Positions 22,273 to 33,560 of a stretch of DNA of 64,000 nucleotides are shown piece after piece; position 1 is the stretch's first letter; every line of letters starts with the position of its first letter. The stretch spans positions 25,372,484 to 25,436,483 of the forward strand of contig JAIUCV010000007.1 of NCBI GenBank assembly GCA_026724425.1, written 5' to 3'. The stretch comes from Erythrophleum ivorense. Its lineage: Eukaryota; Streptophyta; Magnoliopsida; Fabales; Fabaceae. The notes below the pieces were generated by a model. That model was given only the letters and a program-made list of their open reading frames with translations, made no database searches and was not told the DNA's origin. The translations under genes and the position numbers were made by a program.

Positions 22273-24757
22273 TAATAAATTTATTTTTTGGTCAAAGAAT
22301 TTGATTCTCTTAATAACATAAAATTATGATTTTAGTTTTAATATGATTATAAAAATAATTAACTAATTTTATTTTTAGGAGAAATATATATTGCGTAAAA
22401 AGTTAATTTCATTGATAAAAAATAAATTAAAGGGGAGTTAAGTGTAATATTTAAAACAAGAGAGATAGTAGGAATAATTTAACCAAATTTTATGACAAGG
22501 TAGTGTAATTTACTCAAAATAAAAAGGTTGGCATTAGAATTATTAACCCAAAAAATTTAAAACTTGCAAATGAATTGTACTATTAAGCACGGCTTTACCT
22601 AAGTTTGTTTTATGTTGAGTCAAGAAGGTAAATGTTTGTTGGATAATTTCTTTTTTATTTATTTTTGGGTTAAATATTTTTCTACTATCTTTGGTTGCTA
22701 AAAAGAAACCTTTAATCATTCATTGTTTACAATTTTTTACGAGGAGGAGTAAGTGTTTGAAAAGAATTTAAATCAGCAAATCAGTATTTGTAAGATGATT
22801 TTTTTGGCAAATATATATGATGCAAATTTAAATATTTACTTCCTTCATATAAACAATTTATTTATTTATTTATTTATTTTGTTTAAAAAAGAAAGAGATA
22901 GATAAAATAGAAATTTTGGATATATAAATAATTATCTAGTCTGAACAAAAACTTACTAATTAATGTACACGAATTATAGTAAAATTTCCTAAAATTATAT
23001 ATGTAACTTTAAATAAGGAGGTGATGTAATTTCCAAAACAAGGCGAGAGCTGCAAAAAGCTAATGCAATGACATTGTATTTTACTTTTAATTTTAAAAAA
23101 ATCCATAATTAATAAGATGGTAATTTTCATGTTTGCTTTACTTTTTTTTTGGGTTTAATTTTACTATGTTGAATTGGTAATTAATACCATCAAGGAGACA
23201 TATTTTCTGTTTTTGATGAGCTGAATAGACTCGACGCGCAGATATAAATGGTTGAACCAATTAAAAGGATTCCTTTCTTATCTCTTTGAGATGAGTCACT
23301 CAGCAAAAGTGGTCACCAAAAGAAACATAAGGTTCCATTTTAGGTACAGTTCATTGTCTTGAAGAAATTAGGCAATGAATTTGGTAAATTAATTTTCTCT
23401 CTGTTTTGCTTTTGGTGTTTTATTAATTAAAAAGAAGTTGAAAAGAAATTCATAGACCTGCCTGCATACTTTTCTCACCAAAAGTATCCTTATCACCAAA
23501 GATAATGCTGGTGGGGGAGAATCACATATTTCTTGGGCATATTTGTTAACTTTCTAAGAGTTCTTTATATTGTGAAGAGAATATTATAAATTTGTGTGAA
23601 TAGAATTGTTAAAACATGTATATATGAAAATTGTGGGAATATTAGAAATCATGAGACCCTCATGGGGAGTGCCTCATCTCAGTACTTGTATTTGGACATT
23701 TTTTCTCCTCATAGGGATAGAGATGTATGGAAAAGAAAATCTCTTCAAAGGTAATTCGAAGAAGGGGATGAAAATCATATTTTTCATCCTGTGATGTTCT
23801 TGTACTCATCAAATTATAAAAGTATTTATCATATTTTATGTGTAAATATATTTATTTTAAATATTTTTCTGGTCATTTCTTTTATATTAATATATATTTT
23901 AATTTAAAAGATAAAAAGAAGCCTGGAATTTTGTCATATTAGAATTTAAAATCCCCATCTCATATTAAGAGCTTCCTCCCCTTGTCCCTCCATTTTTGAC
24001 TTTCTTCCATTGTAAAGATGTGACTTTGCCTTATGGTTCCTAAAAATGTCTACTGCTATGCCACCTCGTGGGGATTCTGGATGGGGTAAAAATTCCCCTA
24101 CAAATGGGATCAAGAGTAAACAAACCTCAAGCCAAATTGAGTTTTTGCTTAACTTGAGGACTAACCTAGGTTTATTATCAAGCCTATTTTTTAGCCCTTG
24201 AAACTAGCCTTTGCCCAGAGTTGGCCTTATTAGCCACTAGACGAGGTCAAATTGGTTTGAGTTTAGCTAGGGTTTTTTTCCTTAGTTTTGAAGATGGAAT
24301 TTTGACCAAAACAAAGGATGGTCCATATTTAACAAAAACAGATAGTCCATAATCATTAAGAGTGGCTCATTTTTTCTAAAAGATAACTTTTAATAAATAA
24401 ATAAATAAGAATGAATTGAGACATTTACTTTGGTTTGAAATCTGACCTAGTTTGAGATTAGATCTCTATGATTAGATTTATTTTTTGATCTAATTTTTAT
24501 GCTAATTCGACTTGATATGATCAAATTAAATTGAATTTTTTAAATTAGTCTGGGTCATGAATACCCTTGAGAGGATCAAGGTTATAAATAAAGATGAAAA
24601 AAATAATTGATAGTAGAGATGAGAAGCGAAAAAGTACTTTCCACTCCCACTTCATGAGATTGCCGCCCTAATTATAGTCATGAAAATCTCACAGATAAGA
24701 CATAGTTTTTATCTCTATTTTTTATTTGCAAGAGATCAGTGCCTTGAAAAGTAGAGT
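21732..24757. other. Gene-free intergenic DNA
   Basis: No supported gene. Contains an (AAT)n microsatellite at 22238-22278 and a (TTTA)n run near 22857-22880. At 24110-24560 there is repetitive wording such as 'gtttgagtttagctaggg' and 'tttggtttgaaatctgacct', possibly a decayed DNA transposon without visible ends. Confidence 0.4.
22238..22278. repeat. (AAT)n microsatellite
   Basis: Nearly pure run of ataataat, about 40 bases, with one 'aac' interruption. Confidence 0.9.
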
Positions 24758-24759
24758 AC

Positions 24760-24822
<63 letters not shown>
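24758..24822. repeat. Compound (TA)n(GA)n microsatellite
   Basis: About 18 bases of alternating TA run directly into roughly 40 bases of alternating GA. Confidence 0.95.
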
Positions 24823-24823
<1 letters not shown>

Positions 24824-25088
24824 ATTAAATCTAGATAGATTTATTAAATTCATTTCAAATTTAAAGATTAATATTGATATAACGTCAATTATTAGCACAC
24901 TTATAAGCGTAACGGTTAAAAATAACATTAACATGATATTTTTGTAATCAAAGTGGATTGAGTTTTGCGCATAATATTTAAAATAAGAAAAATATGGCAT
25001 GTATACCAACATTTTATAATAGAAAGGATTCAATTGTCGTTACTTAGAAAAAGCCCTCAAATCACTAGATTTGTAAGCTATATATATA

Positions 25089-25132
25089 TATATATATGGT
25101 AGTTTCAAAAGGACTAAACTACCATATATATA
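25089..25132. repeat. Perfect 17-bp-arm hairpin
   Basis: The arms tatatatatggtagttt (25089-25105) and aaactaccatatatata (25116-25132) are exact inverted copies around a 10-base loop, next to a longer TA run. Probably the remains of a small foldback element; much too short for a plant microRNA precursor call. Confidence 0.7.
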
Positions 25133-25182
25133 GTTTAGTCCGCGAGTTGAACTGCCCTGATTCATGGGACTCTACTCATAGG

Positions 25183-25762
25183 TAGGGGTGTTCATAGGTT
25201 TGGTTTGGTTCGGTTTTAGACTAAAACCAAACCGAACCAACCTTGTCGGTTCAACAATTTTTTGAACCTTTTTGGTTTTGAATTTTGATCGGTTTGGTTT
25301 TGAATTTTGTTCGGTTTGGTTCGGTTTGGTCCGGTTTGGTTCATATTTTTTTGGCCAAAAATATTTTTTTAGGATTTTATTCTTTGCAATATATATAATT
25401 TAATTTCTAATATTATGCATCTTATTAAACTTTAACCAATAATAATGTATTTATAATTTATTATTTTTATTTTTATTTTTAGTCTAGAAAACACCTATAA
25501 ATTGACAAAAAATTTTGAAAAGTAAATAAAATAAAATAAAATAAGAGTAATATTTTATAATAAAATAATATATGTAACTTGTCAGTTTGGTTTGGTTTAA
25601 CCGAACCAAACATGCCATGAACCGACAACCGAACCGAATTAATCGGTTTTAGATTTAGAAAAACCAAACCAAACCATTTGTTAATCGGTTTTTATTGGTT
25701 TGGTTCGGTTTGGTTCGGTTTGAATGGTTTGGTTCGGTTTTGTTCGGTTTTGTTCACCCCTA
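25183..25762. mobile_element. hAT-type MITE (580 bp) with 8-bp target duplication
   Basis: Ends are TAGGGGTGTTCA on the left and TGTTCACCCCTA on the right, inverted over the first 8 bases. The flanks carry a perfect 8-bp duplication CTCATAGG (25175-25182 and 25763-25770), the hallmark of hAT insertion. The inside has many degenerate GGTTTGGTTCGGTTT units, in one orientation near the ends and in the opposite orientation (AACCAAACCGAACC) at about 25218-25238 and 25585-25675, with an AT-rich centre. No transposase, so it must be mobilised in trans. Confidence 0.9.
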
Positions 25763-25770
25763 CTCATAGG

Positions 25771-27428
25771 TAGGTGTTTTCAACGGTTGGTTTTCATGTC
25801 GATCCTTTTCTAATTTCTACTATTTTATCTTACTTCGAACAATAAATCGAGCTGTAAATTTTAAATTAATAGTTAGAAGCATCTCATTAAGGTGGAAAGT
25901 GGGAACTCATAGTTTATAAGTTAAATGATGACAATTTGAAAGGGTTCTCTGAAATTAATAACAACTTCAAAACAACATTGTTAGGGCCTGTTGCTACATT
26001 CTATGTTGAAAACTTGCTATCACATGTGAATAAATATTTTTAAAGAAGTCAAATGTGATATTAAATTAAAAAAATATTTATTTGTTCTGATTTTATTAAA
26101 AAACTTAATAATAAATACATAAGGGCCAACATATACAAAATTCTGTCAACTTAAAGACTATTGCAAATTTACCTCTTCAACTCAAATTCTATTAACTTGG
26201 CCCTCCCCCTTAGTTGATTTGTTTAAAAAACTTAATGAAACTTACATTAGGCTTGTTTGCTACATAGAATGGAAAAAAATGGATTGGATAAAGAAATTAA
26301 AAAAAAGTAATTTTGAGATAGAAAATAACCCTTTCTTATTTTTAAAAAAATAAAAACAAATTATTGAATAATGAATACAAAAACATAATATACATTGCAC
26401 AAAATAATCCCATTCCTTCCTCATGCCAAATAGGTCGTTAGATTCTTCATAGATCTGACTGATTTAATCTTAGGAAGGGGATTGATTGCTCAACAGCTCC
26501 TTTGAGCATTCTATCTTTATACACAATTAAACCAAAAAAAAAAAGAAATAGAAGGATTTATTTATTTTTTCCAAAAAGGAGATTTTCTATTCATTAGGCA
26601 ATGTCCCAATGACATGACTTCTCTATTTTGCAGCATCGTGGCCCTCCATACAGGGGCCCACCATTCTTTTTTTAAAAACAAATTTTTTAGAGGTTCTCAA
26701 TTACCAAGTTGCTAAATTGAAAGAAGTAATGTTTCAGCCAATAACTACGTGTTAATTTTGTCCAATGATGACGAGTTTTTATTTATTTATTGATGATTTG
26801 TATACGAGTAATTGGCATTCGTATACAAGTAATTGGCACGAATTTAGTGTTCAAAAAAATAATAAAGACTAGATTTAGGTATAATTTTTTTAGGTTATTA
26901 AATTCTCTAATTAATATATGACAAATATATAATTCTCTAATAATATAAGGATTAATTTAAAAATTATGTAATTACATATAAAAATTATACACTTATTATA
27001 ATATTATTAAATAACTATACACTCATTATGTTTTAATTGAAAATAGTAATATTAAAGATATAATAAACTACATTTAAATTTTTTACGTGGATTATAACTC
27101 GATAGTTATGAAGAAACAGACTAAAATCAAATCATATGAAAAAGGAATGGAAAATTTTCTGATTTTAACTGAGAAGGCCTAAATGACTAAATGAGATGTG
27201 TTTTTCCCTAAAGCTTAAGACTAATCAAACATAACGCAAGATATTAATAAAAATGATCACTTTTGGAACATGCCATTCAAAAGTACCAAATATAAGTAGC
27301 AGCTACCATCCCATGATTTAAATGAAATGGATATTACCTAGATTCGGTCTCCCTCGGTGCACTCTTGGACTAGAATCATGAAAGCATTAAAGTAATAAGA
27401 GGAAGTTATTCGGCAAAAGAATTTAGTT
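25771..27428. other. Gene-free intergenic DNA
   Basis: AT-rich with no supported gene. A 21-bp direct repeat ('gtatacgagtaattggcatt' then 'gtatacaagtaattggcacg') lies at about 26801-26842. Nothing else of note. Confidence 0.4.
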
Positions 27429-27433
27429 TTGAA

Positions 27434-27711
27434 TGTTAGAACAAATTAAGTTATGCATGTTATGCATGTGTTTCAGAATCCCGAGATACCGTTGTATTTC
27501 TGAGTTTGTTATTTTATTCTTTCTATTATCTCCGTTGCACGTGATTTATATTTTCTTCTTTCTGTTATGTCAGCTATAAGGGTAAGCATATGTATTATTT
27601 TATATATATTCGCAGTACTGTGACTGAAGGATTATCAGAGAAATATACTATTCAATTCATCACGTTCCCAAGCTTACTGCTCTTTCTCTATCTCTCTTCT
27701 ATTTCTTTACT
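27434..27711 (+). repeat. 5' LTR of copia element
   Basis: 278 bp, starting TGTTAGAAC and ending TTTCTTTACT. Preceded by target duplication TTGAA (27429-27433). It matches the 3' LTR except for seven substitutions and an extra direct 9-bp copy of TTATGCATG near its start. The end is CT, not the usual CA, in both LTRs. Confidence 0.95.
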
Positions 27712-27723
27712 TGGTATCAGAGC
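27712..27723 (+). other. Primer-binding site (initiator tRNA-Met)
   Basis: TGGTATCAGAGC follows the 5' LTR directly. This is the standard plant retrotransposon primer site complementary to the 3' end of initiator tRNA-Met. Confidence 0.95.
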
Positions 27724-27726
27724 TCA

Positions 27727-30700
27727 TCTTCGGCCTCTCCCAGTGAATCATCGGGAAGCTATAACTCTGACTCTAATGCTTCAGCATTAACAAATAATCT
27801 ACCTAGGATGAACCCATCGCTCAGTGCACTCAATTTACCCTGTTCCGTCAAGTTGGACAGAACAAACTATCTCCTATGACAGTCACTGACATTACCAGTA
27901 ATCCGTGGCAACAAACTAGATGGATTCATTACAGGCTCCAAACCATGTCCACCTGCATTTATTACTGAAGCCGCAGAGACAAAACCAAATCCCGCTCATG
28001 AAGATTGGATAGCTACTGATTAGCTTCTTCTTGGGTGGCTTCTGAACACTATGACTACTGATATAGCCTCACAGATGGTTCAATGCTCGACATCACAAGA
28101 ATTGTGGGTTGCAGTCAAAGCGCTTTCAGGAGCACACACCAGATCCAGGATTACAATGTATAAGAATGAGTTACAACGAACCAGGAAAGGGAGTTTGAAA
28201 ATGGAAGATTATCTGAATCGTATGAAGACGATTTCAGACAATCTATATCTGGCGGGAAGTCCCATTTCACTGAATGATCTTATAACTCAAACGCTTGCTG
28301 GACTTGATTTTGAGTATAATCCGATTGTTGTTCAGTTAGCAGAAAAAGTTGATCTCACCTGGATTGATTTGCAGGCTACTCTACTAACATATGAAAACAG
28401 AATGGAGCAGCTAAGCAACTTTAGTAATCTTCAAACTAATAGTTCCTTTGCTAATTTTGTCAAAACAGAAGGACGTTCTTCAAGCTTTGAGTCAGGCAGA
28501 GGCACCTGGCGTGGTTCAAACCAAAGAAGAGGATATCGAGGAACCAGAGGACGAGGCAGAAATTCCAGACTTAACAAACCTATATGTCAAGTATGTAACA
28601 AAGTGGGGCACATAGCGGCAGGCTGTTTTTATCGGTTTGACAAGACCTTCCAGTCTGGAAATAATAGAAGGAATGATACCTACAGTAGCAATGGAAATAT
28701 TATGGTAGCTTCTCCTCAAACCGTGAATGATGCTGATTGGTACTTCGACAGTGGAGCCACCAGTCACATTACCAGTGATTTCATACAGATTGATCTATCC
28801 ACTGCCAGCGATGGTAAGCCCAACATCATTGTAGGTAATGGAGATAAATTGGAAGTGCTAAACAGAGGCTCTGCTAAACTTTACTGCAAAAATAAAAATC
28901 AATCTCTGTTAATGAAGGATGTGTTGCATGCTCCTAGAATAACTAAGAATCTATTGAGTATATCTAGATTAACGAATGATAATGATATAATCATTGAGTT
29001 TAATTCTGATGGGTGTTGTGTGAAGGACAAACGAACAGGCAAAGTGCTCCTACAAGGGACAATGCATGAGGGATTGTACAGAATAGCAGATGGTCGTGTT
29101 GGCTCCGGAGATTTTTCACTATCTGCCTCATATGAACAGTCATATGTGAACAACAATACTATAACAACGGCTCTTGTTTTAACAAAAGAAGAATGGCATC
29201 GCAGAGTTGGACATCCTTCTAGTCGAGTACTCTCTAGAATTTTAAATGAATGTAATATTAAAGTGTCATCTAATGAACTTCTCGATTTCTGTGAAGCATG
29301 TCAGTATGGTAAATCACATTCGCTTCCATTTAAACTCTCAAACTCTCATGCTACTAAACCTTTAGAATTAATACATACTGATCTCTGGGGGCCATCTCCG
29401 TTACTGTCAATGAATGGGTTTAGATTTTATATACTGTTTGTGGATGACTTTAGCCGTTTCACCTGGATATTTCCTTTAAGACAAAAGAGCGAAGCTCTAT
29501 ATGCCTTTACTCAGTTCAAACGTTCAGTAGAACATCAGTTTGAAAGTAAGATTAAAATCTTAAGAAGTGACTGGGGAGGAGAGTTTCGAAATTTTGTCCC
29601 TCTTACTCAGGAATCAGGAATCGAATTTCAACATTCGTGTCCCTATACATCATCTCAGAATGGTAGAGCCGAGAGGAAGCATCGACATGTAGTAGAACTT
29701 GGCTTAACACTACTTGCTCAAGCCAAAATGCCTCTCAAGTATTGGTGGGAAGCATTTCAAACAGCTACATATCTAATTAACCGTCTACCTACTGCAATAC
29801 TTGGGAATATTTCACCATACTTCAAGCTGTTCAAATCTCATCCGAATTATAAGGATTTGAGAATCTTTGGGTGTGCATGCTACCCATATTTAAGACCCTA
29901 CAACCAAAACAAACTGCAGTTCCATACAGCCAAGTGTGTATTCATCGGATACAGTAACAGCCACAAAGGATTCAAATGTCTTGGCCCTACTGGAAAAATT
30001 TATCTATTTAGGCATGTGATATTTAATGAAAAAGATTTTCCTTTTGCTGCAGGTTTCTTAAACACAAGATGCACAGTCTTGGAAGAAACAAACCCTGTTA
30101 TATTCTTTCAAGCACCATTAGACAGAACTCAAAACTCAGTGATAAATCAGAGTAATTCTCCTACAATTCCTGCTGAATCTGTCAGTAATCCTCCTACTGA
30201 CCACTTCGACAGAGGAGTTGAAGAAGTCATGGAACAATCTGCTGAAAATAACGAAGCTAACCCACAGAAGTTTCCAAACTTAAATAATTCTCAATCATCT
30301 CCAAATTTTGACGCTTGCTCAGAGTCAACTGAGGATGACAGTAACCCACCATCATCGTCCATACAGAAACCTGTAGTCATTGAACACAAGATGATTACTA
30401 GGAGTAAGTGTGGGATCTTCAAACCTAAGGTTCCATTCACAGGAATAGCAGCTAAAACTGTGAAGAACACTAATTCAGCTCTGGAACCGCAGAATGTTGA
30501 CAAAGCCATGCACTCTCCACAATGGAAGAAAGCTATGGAAGAAGAATTTAGTGCTCTAACCAGGAACAAGACCTGGGAGTTGGTTCCATATACCGGACAA
30601 GAGAATCTGGTAGATTGCAAATGGGTGTTTAAGTTGAAGTTTAATCCGGATGGTTCAATTTAGAGGCATAAAGCCCGTTTGGTAGCCAAGGGCTTTCAGT

Positions 30701-32045
30701 AAGATTCGAGAATAGATTACAGTGAAACCTTCAGTCCAGTAGCTAAAGCTGCAACAATCCAAATCATCTTGGCTATTGCTGTTTCTTACAACTGGGAGAT
30801 ACGTCAGTTGGACTTCAACAATGCCTTCCTGAATGGGTTCTTATCTGAAAAGGTGTTTATGAAGCAACCCGATGGATTTCAAGACTCACAAAGACCAACA
30901 CATGTGTGTAGACTAATCAAAGCTCTGTATGGATTAAAACAGGCTCCAAGGGCTTGGTTTGACAGGTTGAAGGATGTTTTAATCAGTTGGGGATTTAGCA
31001 ATTCCAAAAGTGAAAACTCACTCTTCTTCCTAAAGAGTAAGTCTCGGATAATAATGGTGCTTGTTTATGTAGATGATGTCTTAGTCACCGGTAACAATCC
31101 AAAATATCTTGATGACTTTATTAAACAACTCAATAATTTGTTTTCCCTTAAGGACCTCGGACCCATTCACTACTTTCTGGGCATTGAGGCATACAGGGAT
31201 CAAACAAGTCTGTTTCTTACTCAGGGAAAATACATCACAGATCTATTATAAGAAGGTTTGGTATGTCGAACATGAATTCATGTCCAACACCCATGGTTTC
31301 TGGGAAGGTGTTATCTGCCAATGAAGGAAAACGTATGACAAATCCATATCTGTTTAGAAAAGCTATCGGAGCTCTACAATATTTGACAAACACTAGACCC
31401 GATATCAGTTTCGCTGTAAATAGACTCAGTCAGTTTTTAAGTGCCCCAACCTCTGCACACTAGCGAGCCATAAAAAGGATCTTTCATTACTTGAAAGGAA
31501 CAATTAATCATGGCCTACATATAAAGCCTTCAGAGTATCTTTCCCTCACTGGTTTTTCGGATGCAGATTGGGAAACTTGTCCTGATGACAGGAAATCCAT
31601 AACAGGTTACTGTGTGTATTTTGGAAATTCTCTTATTGCTTGGGCCTCAAAGAAACAACGGGTTGTCGCCAGATCAAGTACAGAGTCCGAATATAGAGCA
31701 TTGGCTTCTCTACCTATTAAGTTGGCCTAGATACAATCACTTCTAAGTGATATTAGACTACCTTCGAAGGGTGTTCCAGTTGTGTGGTGTGATAATCTAA
31801 GTGCCACAACCCTTGCTTCTAATCCAGTGTTCCACGCTCGAACAAAGCATATTGAACTAGACGTGCACTATATCCGGGACAGGGTTCTAGCTAAAGAATT
31901 GAAGGTTCATTTTGTTCCGTCGCTTGAACAAATAGCGAATTGCTTAACCAAACCATTGTCTCATTCCCGTTTTCAATTACTCAGAGACAAGCTTGGAGTA
32001 TGCAGGAAGCCCTCAAGCTTGCGAGGGGATGTTAGAACAAATTAA
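27727..32045 (+). pseudogene. Copia gag-pol polyprotein, inactivated by stops and a frameshift
   Basis: Domains in order: UBN2-type Gag; CCHC zinc knuckle (C179, C182, H187, C192 counted from the ATG at 28051); protease DSGA (residues 233-236); GAG-pre-integrase HHCC (HRRVGH … CEACQYGKS); integrase with HTDLWGP, LRSDWGGEF and NGRAERKHRH carrying the D-D-E set; RT with QLDFNNAFLNG, ALYGLKQAPRAW and YVDDV; RNase H with DADW and STESEYRA. Breaks: TGA 27877, TAG 28021, TAG 30661, TAA 30700, a frameshift at about 31248, then TAG 31461 and TAG 31728. No clear ATG follows the PBS in the gag frame before 27808. The longest intact piece (28051-30663, 870 codons) runs from Gag into the start of RT. Lesions are mostly single-base stop changes, consistent with modest age. 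Confidence 0.93.
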
Positions 32046-32298
32046 GTTATGCATGTGTTTCAGAATCCCGAGATACCGTTGTATTTCTGAGTTTGTTATT
32101 TTATTCCTTCTGTTATCTCCATTGCACGTGATTTATATTTTCTTCTTTCTGTTATGTCAGCTGTAAGGGTAAGCATATGTATTATTTTATATATATTCGT
32201 AGTATTGTGACTGAAGGATTATCAGAGAAATATACTATTCAATTCATCACGTTCCCAAGCTTACTGCTCTTTCTCTATCTCTCTTCGATTTCTTTACT
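32030..32298 (+). repeat. 3' LTR of copia element
   Basis: 269 bp. Equals the 5' LTR minus the 9-bp duplication, with seven substitutions (about 2.6%). Preceded by the purine tract at 32021-32029 and followed by TTGAA. The last pol frame runs into its first 16 bases before stopping at 32043. Confidence 0.95.
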
Positions 32299-32303
32299 TT
32301 GAA

Positions 32304-33560
32304 CAAAGCTCGAATACACCCTTAACTATATAAGCAACCAAAAAAAAAACGAGGAATGGACAAGGCCTAATAAGATGTACAGAAAACTACTTCCAAAATA
32401 CAAATTAACTTGGTGTGTCTTGTCCAACAACATAAATTTTCATTCACAAGCATACGGTAAGGTTCTCATACAAACAAGTGCACATAGAAAAAATCCTCCT
32501 TGGACGCTAATACAATGAAAGATTTAGCAGTTCAGAAGACAAGATCTCTTGGTAGTTTCAGTCAGCTAAACTGTAAATTGATATCCTAACTCCACTAAGC
32601 GGTGCCTTAATCTCAAAACTTCAAAACTCAGGTCTCTCTCATTTGTTTGCCCAAGTAATCCTACACCAGCAGCTCTTAATCAAGTCCAAGCTTCTAATGG
32701 ATTTAAGTTGACTAAGAAAGCAGTAGTAACATGCATGAAACCTGCGAATTTAGTTCACAGAAAAGTCCCTATGTAAGAAGGAATATACCGTACGTAAACT
32801 AAATGGAAAGGTAGCTTCATCAGTTTGTACATTTGATACCCTCGTTGTGATATCATGGGACCATAGCAGTCTAATTATCTTCTTAAGAAGGAAAAAATTT
32901 TACTTGTATCGTTCCAATTTTATCAGATTTCTCTGAAGAGGCAAGATCCCATAACACATTCAACTCGCTTAGGACAACAGAAATGAAATAGCCAACACTG
33001 TGTAAGTTATGCACATTGGTAAACTTCAGAGCATGGTTTTCTCCAGCTGCCACTCCACCAACCCAGAGGGGTTGAGGAAGGCCAAGTAACTAGGTTTAGT
33101 TTATACGACAAGAATTGAGAAGATATGTACTCCCCTATGTTGAATGTAAGACATAGAAAAGAGAGAGCAGGAGAAAGGGTTTTCTTTCAGGGAGTAAACT
33201 AAATTTTCCTCCCCTTGTTCATTCTTTTGCGAGTGCAAAACGTAGATTTTTTTTTCAAGAGTTGAATTCAAAAAGGAGAAAAACCAACCACCTTAGTAAG
33301 GTTTCATACCTAAAGTAGGAAAAGGCCATTGAATGCAGAGCGTCTCTGGACAAATGACCATGGTTAGGCAGTCCTGACTGATTATCAAGAAATTCAGGAG
33401 AGAGAAAAATAACACGAAACACAGCTTATGCAGTAATCGTCTGGAATAATGCAACGTACTTGAATAACGCAACATACTTTAAGATGCAAGACTCAGATGA
33501 AGCTGAACTTCATCAATCCAATAGGATTTGACAGCTTATAAGCCATTTGCCACAAAGATG
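32304..33560. other. 3' flank of the fucosyltransferase gene
   Basis: Less AT-rich than typical intergenic DNA here. It probably includes the 3' untranslated region of the minus-strand gene ending at 33561, and possibly further untranslated exons. No other open frame looks like a protein. A short near-direct repeat (gcaacgtacttgaataac / gcaacatactt) lies near 33451-33480. Confidence 0.4.

Larger units (their letters stand above)
27429..32303 (+). mobile_element. Full-length Ty1/copia LTR retrotransposon (Ale/Retrofit-like)
   Basis: Complete structure: 5' LTR (27434-27711), PBS, gag-pol, purine tract GCGAGGGGA (32021-32029), 3' LTR (32030-32298), and TTGAA on both sides (27429-27433, 32299-32303). 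Element length is about 4865 bp with LTRs of about 270 bp, typical of the small Ale/Retrofit-type copia lineage. Gene order (protease, integrase, RT, RNase H) is that of copia. Coding lesions make it non-autonomous, but both LTRs and the priming sites are intact. It lies about 1.26 kb beyond the stop codon of the fucosyltransferase gene, on the opposite strand. Confidence 0.95.

Noticed and set aside
25089..25132. Hairpin as a microRNA precursor
   Set aside because: Arms of 17 bases made largely of TA repeat are too short and too low in complexity for a plant microRNA precursor.
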